Positions 47,036-60,700 of a DNA stretch of 64,000 nt are shown one piece after another. The position numbers and the translations under genes are program-made. The stretch is from Beroe forskalii. Taxonomy: Eukaryota; Ctenophora; Nuda; Beroida; Beroidae. The notes beneath the pieces were generated by a model. It did no database searches and was not told the DNA's origin. It was given only the letters and a program-made list of their open reading frames with translations. The stretch is taken from positions 179,391 through 243,390 of the forward strand of contig WFMF01000263.1 in assembly GCA_011033025.1 (NCBI GenBank), in the 5' to 3' direction. The stretch's first letter is position 1, and every line of letters begins with the position of its first letter.

Positions 47036-48217
47036 ATGGGTTTGATTTTCTCGAGACTCTGGAATTCCCTTCATCAGATCCTCACAAGGGCTCCTGAGCC
47101 ATGGACAGTAATGGTTCTGGGACTATTCGGCTCCGGAAGGACCACAGTTGTGTATCATCTGAAATACAAGGAGTTCATTGATGTACCGAGCCTTCACAAC
47201 AGTTTTAATGTGGAGACTGTGGAAATTCGGAAAGGTGATTAGAGATAATCATTCTATCACGTTGATAAATATAATCGCGTCAAATATCCTTGTTTGCTGC
47301 TGGATTCTTCTTTGAGATTGAATCGTGGGGTTAAATATTCAATGATACTTGTGAAAATATGTGGGGAACGGACATTTCACCTCAAGACATTTGATTTCAG
47401 TGAAATTTCATGAAATTTCAGTTAAATTTCAATATCCATACCTCCCAGGTTTGAAGTTCACTCTGTGGGACATGGTGGAGAATAAAGCAATGAGGAGGCA
47501 CTACTACGACCGAGCAGATGGTCTGGTTTTTGTAGTGGACAGCAGTGACCCTCAACAATTCCCTGTATGATACGGAGTTCATACTATTTCGTTATCAGCC
47601 AGAGGAGGGAGCTACATTTTTTGCAAATTCTTAAGTGGGGGGGGGGTTCTTAAACTCTTAAATGAAAACTCAAAGTGCTGAACATTTATTTGAAAGTTAA
47701 TTTGAGATTAAGTTCATTTGAGATTAAAGTTAATTTCTATTCAATGATGCTGATATCTCCATCGGTATTGGGTATGATATTTATGTTTGAATCTCTCAAC
47801 AAATTGCAGGAGGCAGCTGATGAACTGAGAGAGATCTTGGAGACTCCTGAGTTCCCGGATGGAGTCCCAATCCTCATCCTGGCCAACAAACAAGACTTGC
47901 CAGATGCTGTAACTACACAGACTGTGGCAGAGAAGTTGCAGCTAAATTCGTTCAGGTTGGTTTGGGTGATCATTTCCAATCCGTGACCCCCTATCAATAA
48001 AGTATTAAGATAGATCCATTTTTCGATGTCCATTCTTGAATTTTTGGGTAAATCATTTCTTTTTGATCACACTTTTAGTTTTAATGTTTCAGTTCTGAAC
48101 AAATGGCACGTGGAAGCTTGCTCTGCTCTGACAGGAGACGGACTTCACGAGGGATTGGAACAGCTCCATCGCATGCTCACTGCAGAGATTGAGACCACAA
48201 TCCCTCACTCCTTCTAA
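47036..48217 (+). CDS. ARF-like small GTPase B, degenerate nucleotide-binding motifs (likely pseudo-GTPase)
   Basis: Four exons, 47036-47234, 47449-47564, 47810-47955, 48079-48217; intron phases 1, 0, 2 as in ARF-like A; 199 residues. The start MGLIFSRLWNSL gives Gly2 and an amphipathic helix like ARF1, so N-myristoylation is plausible. The P-loop is GLFGSGRTT, with Arg in place of the invariant Lys. Switch I reads HNSFNVETVE, lacking the normal Thr-containing TIGF. Switch II reads WDMVENKAMRRHYY instead of WDVGGQDKIRPLW, so both the Gly pair and the Gln are gone. The guanine-specificity motif NKQD and SALTGDGLHEGLEQL are intact. The fourth exon starts at the upstream acceptor (48079), which keeps the frame. 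The pattern suggests a membrane-anchored protein that does not hydrolyse GTP; this is inference. Confidence 0.88.
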
Positions 48218-50400
48218 ATTTCTAACATTCTATTTTCTAAAAGTTTCCTAAGCCTGCATAGTATTTGATTATTATGCGAAGGACAAATAAAAGGGATTAC
48301 CGATAACCAATATCTTAGATGCTACAAAAGTTTAAAGTACTAGAGACAGCCTTTATGCAACTACTTCAGTAATTCAAGAGAATGATTATTTTTTATTTGA
48401 TGTAGTAATAATTAACATTGAGATTTGTAAACTTTTCATTTATTTGTTTGTATATCCTAGTTTCATGCCTTCATACCAAATCTGAAATCAGTGCTGCCTT
48501 GGAAATATTGAATTTGTTTCTACTATTTCCCTAGCTTAAAGATTTTCTATTTAAAACAAATCAGTCGATCTAATGAAGTTGATTGATCGGCCAATTCCAT
48601 TCGATCGACTGAAGAACGTTACAGGTGCCTTATCTCCTCATGGCATGGCACGAACTCGCACCCATTGGGCATTGACGTGATTGCAGTATAATTGAAACTT
48701 TGATTGCGTCGTCCATGAGTCCATGGGTTCGATTCCGTGCCACTGCCATGAGGTTGTGGAAACGAAACTAAATCTTTCGCTAACTGCTAGTGCTGTTTCA
48801 AAAAGGGCCGCTCCTTGTGACATACATGACGCAAGGAGCCCTTGATCGAAGCTTATCAGCTTGCAGTTGGTTAATGTAGTTAGGGAAAGATTTGCCAGCC
48901 TGTCTGCACGCATGGATCGGCTTCAGGGGGTCGGACAACGTACGTTTGACAAGGAAAGCTGTCGATCTCCTTGCGCCCAACATTGTCAGACCCCCTTGTA
49001 ACCAGAATTGCCCTCTGTTTTGCGGCCGATACAGCTTGCAGAACTCCAATTTGAATGCGTTACGATCAAAACACTTGTTGACGCGCGCGCGATTAAAGTC
49101 ACACTAAGAACTAACAACTACTACTTTCATCATTTATGGTTCAAATTTAATGCAGACTCCACTGTTGTTAGTGCTTCAATGCGCGCACTATTGCGCGCAA
49201 TTGAACACCGCGCGGGTTCCATAGGAGAATTTATACTCATTTTATTGACGAAATACTAAACAAATTTAATCTGGATAATTGATAAATGTTTCTTTTCATA
49301 ATTACAAGAACCTAAAATTCATTTTACTATAAATTTCACCGTTAATTTAAAACATAATTGGGCAAAAGTTCGATGCATAGCAACTTGCACTTTGCAGGCA
49401 AAAAATATTTTAATGATACCTACTGGTGCCTGCTTTCGTCAAAAACGACTTTTATTCCTCGACATAATTTCAAAAGCGAGTTAGATTCTATTGTTAATTA
49501 AGTCAGAGCGACAAGTAGGTATAGTTAAAACTTTGACTGACGTTACAGTTTGTTGATTGGGAAAATAACCACTGTTGCTATAAGCTTCAATGACTATTTA
49601 CATATTGATTTACATCTTGTAAAGCACATATGAGTACAGACTCTTGTTATTAGTAAGGCCTGTACACATCGGACATGCAGCAATTATCATGCATTTATCC
49701 TACGTCAGGCGAACTTATCATTTCATACCACACACAGGTAGTTAAGTGCAGTAGAACGTTCTAGACTCAAAATTATATGGCAGGAGTCATCTACCAATTA
49801 CACCATATTTGGTCATATCGATCACTTCTAAACTCGAATCTAGAACTGACTGACTGAGAATCCAATCAATCACTGACATTAGAAGAAGTTATGGGTGATA
49901 TTATATAAACGCTTTTAATTTCTGCCACCGTAAAATCTGTGATTGGTTCTAAAACGATGGTTTTCAAATTTTGAAAAGCTGATATTTTACTCAGCAACGT
50001 TTAATCGGCAATGCTGAATTAGTTTCATGCGAATTCTTTAAATCTCCTAATATATATCAAGTTTATCAAGTTTATTAAATACAATCTAAGATTCAACTAT
50101 TTACCATGATTTTGCCCGATATCATTCTACTTCAGTCACTATAATTCCGTTCAGTCAAGACTCTTGGGTTGCAGAAATATTCCTCAAATATTGATCATTA
50201 ATCATTTCAAATAAGAACTGGAACAACAACACTTTTCATGGCCTGTGTCAATTCTGGGAGGGCTTTCTATCGTGTACAAGAAACGTAGAAAACTTAACAA
50301 ATACTGATACATCAACTCATCAAGTGTTAAAAGAAGGCCCGGCCTCTGGATAACGCGTTGCGGCTAACGCGTTGCTTCTAACGCGTTACGCCCAACGCGC
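48218..50400. other. Intergenic region with repeat remnants
   Basis: No gene recognised. GGTTCGATTCC near 48726 resembles a tRNA B box, but no complete tRNA folds. An imperfect hairpin with GGGGGTC and GACCCCC arms lies near 48926-48992. A CG-rich patch is at 49080-49215. Confidence 0.4.
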
Positions 50401-51724
50401 TCAACTCCTGTGGTATTTAGAGGTCCAGTCAGTTCTCCCTGGGATCTGGGCTCGTCTCCCATACTGCGGATTGTAAAGTCCTGTGTCTGCTGCGGCTGGC
50501 ACGGTCTGGGGAAACTTAAGAGATAGGAGATTAATGGAGGTTGGCAACAAGAAATTCTTCAAGTGCAGTTATCGTAAAGATTCCTTAATTTGAACTTCTA
50601 AAAACCAAGCCACACTTTGCAGCTGGGGAAAGCTTTCAATCAAAAATTTTGTGTCCTCAAAATACTCTCTGGATGAGCTACCAAATTTAAATATACTCAC
50701 TATGTTTGATTTGGCCGAGCTACAAAGTTAGCAAATTAAAATGCTCGCGATATCTTATTTGGTACAGAGCTTGGTAAAGCTAAATAACAATGAGTTATCA
50801 AGTTATAAAATACTCACGATGTTTGCTTTGGTGGAGCTTCCGAACATGGGTATGTAAGAGAGGGAAGGTTTCTTCGAGATGGGAGGCAGTTCGTTTTCAG
50901 AGCTCAGGTTGGTGCTCTGTCCGACCCTGTACCGTGCCTGCCCTCGGTAGTAATCAAGATAAGACAGAAAATTCAAAATGTGGAAATAAAAATATTTCAA
51001 ATAAATCAAAAATTTCATAATTTTTTCTTCATATTATGAAGCAAAAATTTAATTTCACATTCAATAGAAATTTGTCCACTAAGATTGCTCTTTGTTATAT
51101 TTCATGAATAAGAGATAAAGTGAAATAAATTGCACATCCACTGCCCTCTCTCTATCTTATCAATCACAAGACACAGATTGCAGCATCTTATTCCAGAAGA
51201 TAGTAACCGTTGTTATCACGTGACCAGAGAGCTACAAGTATATACACCGCGTTTTTAAACAATGTCTGCTTGACAAATGCAAAACACATTGAAAACGTTC
51301 AAGAGATGTACATTTATAATAGCTCGGCTAATATATTCTTGTGATGTTTAGTCATTTCTAAAACAATTAGAGCACGGCAACAATGAGAAAATAAGAGGAG
51401 AGGTGGGAGGGATCAGAATTATCATCTTGCTCACATCAGAATTAGCAACTTATCAATGTCACTTCCCTACCAGTTTAACGATGTCAAACGACTTGTCAGT
51501 CAATAAATTCTTAATTTAACGTCAAGGAATCGGAACTGAGGGTCTCCTTATTGCTATTGTGCTATTGCGAAAATTTGATAGTAAAGTCAAGATTCAATTC
51601 ACAAAATAATATCAAGTGTAAGCAACTCACATCAAGAGGTTTCGTGGATTTCCCGCTAGACCCACTCCACTTGGAGGCGTTGGACACGTTCGAAACGTTG
51701 AGGCTTCCCGGAGCTTGCGAGGCC
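50401..51724 (-). CDS. Alternative 3' exons of the MAK/CILK1 gene
   Basis: Three exons: 51724-51631 ([19 protein letters not shown]), 50937-50818 ([19 protein letters not shown]) and 50505-50401 ([20 protein letters not shown], then TSKY, stop). The joins 51631/50937 and 50818/50505 are in phase 0, and each has a good donor (GAT|gtgagt, ATC|gtgagt). The DW-x-x-KY ending matches the family. The incoming phase (2) of 51724 has no matching donor in the 52972 exon, so a connecting exon remains unseen or splicing bypasses that exon. Confidence 0.6.
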
Positions 51725-54700
51725 CTGAGCGTGAATCTAAACACCCTTATAAACACGAATATAAACACCCTTATAAACACGAGTATAAACACTTAATAGG
51801 GAGGGGGAGGGAATATAAACACCCTTATAAACACGAATATTAACACTTAAAAACCGGGGGGCGTGAATCTAAATATCCTTCAAAACATGAATATAAAAAC
51901 TTATAGGGGGAGGGAATATAAACACCCTTATAAACACGAATATAAAAACTTAGTAGGGAGGGGGAGGGATCTAAACACCCTTATAAACACTCGTAATGAG
52001 GGGGGTATAAACACCGGGTCACCGGGGTGAGCAAAATGGTGAGTTAGTGGATATTGAATTCATTTTTAGTAAAGGACTAAATAATATTGATATAGTTTAG
52101 CTATTTAAGTCATATCCATTATCCAATCATACCTAGCGATAGGCTGAAAACCCTGGGTCTTCTCTTTAGGTTTAGCCTGTCAAATACACCAGTTGTTTAG
52201 GGGGTAAATTAGTACTCAGAAAGAATACCTGATAATTCATGTACCAGTAGTTTAGGGGGGTAAATTAGTATTCAGAAAGAATCCCTGATAATTTATAGAC
52301 CTGAGTCCCTGACTAATTCTAGAAAACAGCCAAAATCGCATCATAAGATGTCATTATTATCAAAATATTAAATTTTTCATCGAAGAATTTAATATTTTAA
52401 TTAATGACATCGTGCAATGCAATGTTGACTGTTTACAAAACCATAGTGCCCGAAGCCTACGTCACTCTGAAGAATTATGTAATGATTGAGAAGGAATCAA
52501 GTGAATGATTCAGCAGTGACATTAGCATGCTGAATGACATAGCCATGCTTGTCATCGTATCTTGGTTTGTCGCTGCATACCTGCAAAATCTGTTAAAAAT
52601 AGAAACTTGCGTATAGCGCAAGTCTGAGGCAATTATGGTTAAAATTGTGAACAGAAAATTACCGATTTAACGAAAAAAAAGAATCAAATTTCTAAGCACA
52701 GAATATAGATACCAGATAGATGGTCCCTGGTGAATTCGAAAAATCAAGGAAACAATAACATTCAGCACAGAGCGACAGGATTTTATTCTTAGAAAGCAAA
52801 CACTAGATCACTCCAAACACCAGGCCTTATTTAGCCTTGACAATGCTATCATTGAAATCCAGGTCGTCCAAGTCGTCCAGTGCTTTGTCGATGCTGTCGT
52901 TCACAGAGACATTCCAGCGTCTTCTGGAGGAGTCCTGTCCTTGGACGTTGTTACTTTCTGCAGGGTTGGGTCCTGGGAAAGGGATGTGAGGATCAGCCGA
53001 GCAATCAGTTGACGACGATTATCACATCATTCTCGAAATCTCCTGATTTTAAATCGTATCATCTAACGTTTATTTGCTCCCTAAATCAGTCAATCAATCA
53101 AACGCTCAATCGAACAATTAATCCGAGTTTTTCCCAAAATTTTCTCTCGAATATTGTCCACGTGTGAGATAAAATCTAGTCTGCAGGCTCATTTAACCTT
53201 AAAAGAGCTTACACCTACCAATTCCGGGTATTTTGGCGGGCTTCACGTGCGCGGGAATCTTCTGCGGGGGACCGTCCACCAGGCGGGATATCAGGTTAGC
53301 CTGCGGGAAAGTTTCTGGAATAGTTTTTTGTTCGTTTAGGGCAGGGGAGCTAATAAAATCAAAGATTAATGTTATAAGATCGTTATAATTCAGTTATAAT
53401 TCACTGAGACCTGAGCAAGTGCACACATTTCAATTTTGATAGAAATCAATGTTCAATTTTGATAGAAATCAATGTTCATTTGACATTCGATAAATGCAAG
53501 TTAATCAAACCAGAGGACCATTTTACGATATTTTTGCTATATATGGCCTTCAAGTGAACCCATAGCAAATGTAATAAATCATTTCTATGCAAACGCCCAA
53601 CATAATAGAACCCAGTTAGTTGAAAGTGGTTTTTAATTTGACAAATTAGAATTCGCAGTAAGATGTGCCATCTTTCTGTGAACTAGGCACTCAAATATTA
53701 ACTGTTTAAATGTACCTCCCAGCACCAATAAAATGATTTATATGCTCTAATAACTCTGTCTGCTGGTCTAATAATTCCCATAAAATGAATATACCTTGAT
53801 TGCTCCATGTAAAATTCTCAAATAACTCTAACACTCTAACACTCTACATGACTCAAAATAACTCTAACACCCTTGAAAAGATGAAGGATTTGATACTCTA
53901 ACAACTCTTTTTATAATGCCCTAAAACATCTATGAAATGAAGACTATTTGATACCTCTAACTCTATCTCATGCTCTAATAACTTCATCTCAAGGACCAGT
54001 GTCTAATAACCCTAACACTTGGCAGTGTGTATGAGATAAGAGCACATGTGTTATTAAAATGTGTGCCTGTGTCCAGTAGTAAACACAGTAATGATACACT
54101 GTTGCTATGGCAACCAATGCATGTCCTTGTGCGTGTTGAGCAACACCTACTACGCCAATACACACACATGTAGTTATTGTAGAGGAGTGTTGTTAAGTGA
54201 GATAACATGAGATGAAAAGATAAAAATTATATGAGATAACAGGAGATAATATAAATGGTATGAGATAGCATGAGATGATTTGACATGAGATAAAATGAAA
54301 TGAAAACGGAAAACTAATATAGTAATATGAGAAAAATATTTTTTGGTAAAAGACCACTACAAAGTAGCAGTCCACTGACCGCTATTCGGCGACTCTGCCT
54401 GTTCATGATAAAGATAGAGATTACAATATGGGATCAAAACCGGTCAAAATCGGTCAAATCCCCCAGGCTGCGCCCTCGGACACATCCCAGAATAGACTCG
54501 ATAGGCGCGTGTCTATGCATTTTAATCTACAAAGCACAGTACAGAAGCGCTGTGATTTGATCCGTTCATATCTCCGTGTTAAATTTATTGTCGATTCTAT
54601 TAAACCGATTAAATCTTTGTTAATTCTATCCAACTTTAACTCATTTTTTTTTTTTTTCCGGGCAATATTCACTGACCACCCCCTCCCCTTGCGGGGGGTG

Positions 54701-57700
54701 ATGGCAGCTCTCTCCAGCACGGAGAGCTCGACTGGAACCCAGCTGGCTGCACTCTTACCGGGCACCAGGTGATGATACCCTGACGGGTACCAATTGAGCG
54801 GGGGCGCCCCTCCGAAGATTGACTACCTTGATCCCTTGGTAAGTGTGGCTGAAAAGCCTGTCCCTCTAACTCTGGGTGCTAAATCACCAGGTCATGCATG
54901 AACTATCTGTGATACTGTTTATTGAATGTTATGTATTCCTCGTTATAATAGTGGGATTATAGCAGTTTTCGGGAGATAATTTGATTCGTGATTTATTTTG
55001 ATGTTTGTGATAGTATTGGTGAGCCGTTATCGTTGGTTACTGGTTCCGCTAGCTGCATATCATCTAGTATCTGTGTAAGTGAGTATGTATGATTGGTTAC
55101 TTTTGGCAGTGAAAGTTATTTATCGTCGGAGATAAGAGATCATTGAGCAAGTATTGTGGCGATACTCTGGAAACAATGCACACAACAAGGTAGAAGACTG
55201 CAACAGTGCTTTCTACTCCAGAGATTGTAATGCCTGCCCTGTAGGTTGGTAAGAACAAAAAGATATAACCCCATAAGGAGGCCATAATGGCATCATGATG
55301 GTCATCATGAAGACATCATGGCAGGATGGGGAGATCAGAGTTTCCTGAGATCTTAAAATGACTCTAGGGATGAAGAATCTTTAGAGAATGACCGTCTGGT
55401 CCTAATTCTGCTGTCATCCTAAAGTTCTATTATAGAGTCAGGGGTGTGATGTGAGATCTTAAACAAAATTATAAAAGCAGTACTCATCAATAAAAAAGTC
55501 AATCATAGCCTTCTCATTGCACATGTGTTAGACGACGATATGGTAGTCAACCAAACTTATGAGATACCCTCAACAGAACATTGAAGTGGCCCAAAAAGCA
55601 GAGAATATATGCTTATGTATCTTTTTTTTTTAAATGTCGACTTTGTTGTTCTTGATACCACCCTAAAAGGATATCCGAAATAGTGCAAACAAAGTATACT
55701 TTAACTTTAACTCATGTTACAAAATACCTACCATGTTACAAAATACCATATCCCATGTGACCTTGTTGCGACACACAACATGTCTGGGTAAGATTGAGCG
55801 GTGTAAAGTTGTAACTACTCAGTTATTACCACACCTATCGAGTTCCCTAGCATACTAATGCGACAGCTTCTTATTGATTTGGGAGCAAAGATTAGATTCA
55901 CATGACTTTGGAGTGCTGCCCGTATAAATATAGCTTACATTCCCCGAGTACCAAGACATCAGATACCCAGACATCGGGGTCAGCTGGTACCAAAGTTTTG
56001 GAAAGGGGTCTACCCCTTTCCAAGCTACATAAAAGCTGTTGAATTTATTATTTTGGTTGGCTTCATATCAAGCTTTCATCTTTACAAAATAAATGAGGAG
56101 TCGGTAGCCTATGTCGCCTTCTCCTTGGCTACGCCCCTGAACACAAGCCGTGTTAAATTGGCAGCAAGATAAGCCCTCATAATTACAAAATATTGATTGA
56201 GTATGTAAGAACTACATTGCTTGAAAATCTTTTAAAGACTCGCTCATCTTTTGATATTTCAAATTGTAACTCCGCTTCTTAGAGTACACTTAGCGCCTTT
56301 GAGTGTAGGTTCATTGATTCGTAATTCATTAAAATGTTCAAAGATTTATTCAAATGTTCAAAGATTCATTTAAAATCAAACACAATGGACCATGTGATTT
56401 GAGATGGAGTAACGTCATGTGACCCCTATTGTATTCCATAATCCATTACTGACTTACTGATGGATTGGGAACTCATTTTAAAGTAAATCTGATTATTAAC
56501 TGAAATAAAATAGCTAGCGGTGTCGAGAAAGAGGGCAGTTATCGTCAAATTTCATTGAATATTTTAATGCTCCATGGATCAATTTATCCCATTGATTATG
56601 GAATGCTACTGACTACTTAGATAATGGGATTATTATAAACTCGAGAGCATTACTAAACTGGACTAACTCTAAGTCTGAAGCTTACGATGTTCCGAGGAAT
56701 CCTGGCTCAGTGCCAACAAACATATAATCTTCATTTGATGCACAATGCAGGCTAATATATCACAGTTTACATGACAGTAATTAATTAGCTGATTAATCGC
56801 ATGTCCTGCCACACACAGGAACAAAGACAGGTCCAGACACGCCGCGTGATGTCTGGACAAGCTACACTGGTTCTAGTACTCTAGTGGCTGATAGAAATGG
56901 ATGGGTGCAGCATGTGGTGATATGATTCAAGTAGACTGTAGAACTATCAAGAGCCGAAAGCGTGAAGCATTCAATTGCTCAATTGGGGAAGAGATTGGAG
57001 GCTTTGGGCGTACATTTTCTTTACAGCTATGAGATTATTATGAAGAGTCTTCATTGAAGACTACCAAGTAAACCAGTTCATTGCCCAAAATATCATGATG
57101 ATATGACTATCAATCATAAACAGTGGTGTATCACTGATGTATCTCAGTGGTAAGACTCAGCGATATCTCACGCGGTGTCAATCAGGAAATAAACCAGAAA
57201 CCAGGATATATGTAGTAAGCTACTGGAGTTTACTAGAGCTTGCTAGGAGTTTACTAAAGCTTGTTAGGAGTCATGTCAAGCCGATGTTTACATAACTGTT
57301 AGATTCAAGTCACTGGATTCTATGTGACGGAAGTTCAAGCAAAGGAAGTTCGAACAACGGAAAGTTCGAATCGTTCAAACTTTCGTCAAGACGAACTTCC
57401 GTAGTATAATCAGTCCCCGATAGACTTGGCCCTTTTCCAAATCAGTGAATGTTCTTCACTCTTTCTATGACATTTGGGGTTTTAAGACGTCCTTACGCCA
57501 TGCTCAAGTACTAACTAACTTACAGAGCTTCTTTACAACCCTCATTAGGTAGTTATATATTTAAATAACATGAGTATTTACACGTGCAGTATTAAATTCT
57601 ATAGCATATTAGCTTACACGTAAGATCCCAAAACCGCCAAGATAGTGACCAATCAGTGCGCGAGTTTAAGGTCAGCTTGCGCGCTGATTGGTCATTGCCA

Positions 57701-60700
57701 AACGGATCTTGGGTAAACTGTCGATATTAGCAGGGGCTGTAGATTTACTGAGATTTATTTGAGTATTTGGCACGATACCTACACCCACCCCTCTTAATCT
57801 AAACGTTAGTCCTAAGGTTGAAGTGTCCAATAACCACCAATTCTTGAATCAGATCCAACAGAGCAGATCCAACAGAGCATTATAAATGCTCACGTGCAAG
57901 CTATGTACTTGAGAGTTGGATAATGAAGTCATCACCATAGATTAGAATGGTTAACTGATGACTTCACACACAGTGTAGTGACGTGTGGTGGTATTAACAC
58001 AACTCATAACCCACTCCCTCTCAAATACACTGCCTCCTCTAACTCCAGAGACTGGTACATTCTAGTGCCCTAGTATTCCATCTGTTCCATTGTAAGGAGA
58101 TATATCTACTAAGCTACTATACTGTCTCATATTCCATTATTCCATTCCTACACTGCACAACTATTGCCGATATCAGAATAGCATAACCACGGGTTCATTT
58201 GACATTATGAAAAACCAGCGCGCAAGATAACCGAAAATTTGCACGGTGATAATTAGTCAATTTCATGGCAATTTCATGCTTTTATTGGTAAGCTAATACG
58301 CCACCGATAATGATGTGGGATTTTAAGGATACAGTAATGATCCAGGCAGATGTTCTGGATCTGTGATAGTTATTTGAAAAAAAAACGTAGTATGTAGCCA
58401 TTACCCATTTCAATACAAGCACATCTTTTTGAAGGTAAAAAGGACTAAACAAGAACGCGAGAATCTCACAGATGATTAAAAATTGCTCATGTTTTTGGTT
58501 AAAAAAAGACATGATTTTTCAAAAAAATATTTTTTCAGAGAGAAAAAACACTTCTGTCTGATACAAACCATGGAAAAAAAAGAAGAGAGACTTCACCAGC
58601 TCCACTTGTAGACGTACACATGCACATTTGCCCCTAGTCACAGTATAATAATAGCGTGACTATAACACTCCCCTACCCACATGATACCTTCTTAAAACAT
58701 GGCAGAAGCCTACGAAGACCATAAAACAAACATACATCAGGGGCCTGTTTCTCCTGGCCCATGCTGTTCTGGACACTTTCTCTTCGGCCGATGGTGCCCA
58801 GCAGCCCACTGGCTCTCCGTCTCATGGCCTTATTCCTGAACTGAGAGGTGGGTCGGGCCATGTCCTGACCCACTTGGAAGTAGGGGTATTTCAGACATTG
58901 GGCGGCTGTAGGGCGCTTGTTAGGGCTCCATTCCAGGCAGTCCTTGATCAGTTGTAGGGCTTCAGGGCTGGCGTTAGGGATCAGGGTCTTCAGAGGGGTT
59001 GCAACCTGAGGAGAGGGGTAGGGTTAGGGATAAGTTGCAACCTGAGGATCAGGGTTAGGGATCAGGGTCTTCAGAGGGGTTGCAACCTGAAAAGAGGGCG
59101 AGGGTTAGGGATAGAGGGTTCCAGAAGAGTCGCAACCTGAGGGTTTAGTTCAGGAAATAATTATAGTTTAAATTTTAAACAGTTTAGAAGGTTTAAGGAA
59201 GGACTATGATCTGTTATAGAACATTAGAACAGAATTGTAGGAAGCAAGACATCTGATTTAACCACTGTCCTATGTCTAACCACTGTAACGCGTGACAACG
59301 CCCAAAGTGATCAGTCTATTTCACATGATCTCTTTGACTCAAACATAGCATATTGTGCAAGGAGCACATCAATTCAGCATTATAATCTCACAAGATGATG
59401 GTCATGTTGCAGCTCTTACTGTAATTTCACGACGTTTACTTGTTGTGAAACATAACAAGCAAATCATTCACATACGATAAGTCTTATGGTCAGCTCATGT
59501 GAGATTTATAATATTTCACATTGATATTATGATACACCACTCAGAGGGTCAAATATCACCACTTCATAGATGCCACTATTCGAGATAACTAGATTTGTGT
59601 CAAAAGGAAGCACGTCTGGTCGTGATAAGACACCATTTGTGTCTGAGATAGAGTGTTTTTACACACTTGATAAGTTTGTAAGTCTCCTCTCACACTTAGA
59701 AAGCTGTAGAAAGTGTGACTGTACATGTGAAGTACGCACTGCTTGCAACACTCATCTCGCATAATAACATCTCACTTTAACGGAATATCTCACTTAATAA
59801 CACATCTCACTCTACCGGAGTGATATATTGTGATTTCCTAATGATAAAGTTTCTATCTTACTAATAATACTCACGCATTGAGGGAACTTGAAGTTCATGT
59901 TCTGGGCTAGCTTCACTCCCTCCCTGCCCCCTTAACATACTTACACATTGAGGGAATTTGAAGTTCATGTTCTGGGCTAGCTTCACTCCCTCTGGCCAGT
60001 CATCCTTGGTTGGAGTGCCAAGAACTCTCACTATCCTGAAAATCTCGTCTACCTGGGATGAATCACTCATTAATATGATGAAATGATGTGTAATAGATCC
60101 ATTGCGTAAATAGCTGCTAAACTTTTGAAATTCGTTTGGAGAGCAGTTTTATCCCAGACAGAAGGGAATATCCAATGGAGAAGGGCATCAACGTTTAGAT
60201 TTAATAATTTAATAAGCACAGAACTTATTCTCAACAATATTCAATTATTCATGATAATTCCAACATCTGCCTGTCAAACCTCTGAGCTGCCCGGAAAGAG
60301 GGGTTTGAGGGAGTACAGCTCCGCCACAATGGCACCACACGCCCAGATGTCGATGGGGGAGCTGTAGTTTGTCGATCTGAGGATAAAGCTTTTAGAGACT
60401 CCATATGCCTGATTTCCTGACTCCGTCCCGATTTATATTTTGCCTTTTCCTTCAATTCACAAATTAACAAAATCTTAATAAGAGAGACATGGATGCCTTC
60501 AGCATCCCCAAAAATAAAAACATACCTGAGGAGGACTTCTGGGGCTCTGTACCACCGAGTGGAGACATAGTCGGTGTATGGGGGCCGGGACCTGATCTCA
60601 CGAGCCAAACCGAAGTCTGCGATCTTAACGTTCTCTGAGCCGTTACACAGGAGATTCTCGGGCTTTATGTCACGGTGAAAATACCCTGGGGTTTGCAGGG

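Larger units (their letters stand above)
53301..58735. other. Large kinase intron, repeat-rich
   Basis: A 5.4-kb interval between the exon ending at 58736 and the exon starting at 53300. It contains ACTCTAAC-type repeats (53760-53970), TGAGATA-type repeats (54200-54310), a retroposon (54645-55702), a GGCTACGCCCCTG repeat end (56127) and a CCAAT-containing hairpin (57649-57700). No additional coding exon could be supported. Confidence 0.5.

Noticed and set aside
48640..48770. Possible tRNA (GGTTCGATTCC with matching TGGCACG and CGTGCCA outer bases)
   Set aside because: The T-arm has mismatches with a standard 7-base loop and no A box, D arm or anticodon arm is found at proper spacing; at best a SINE fragment.
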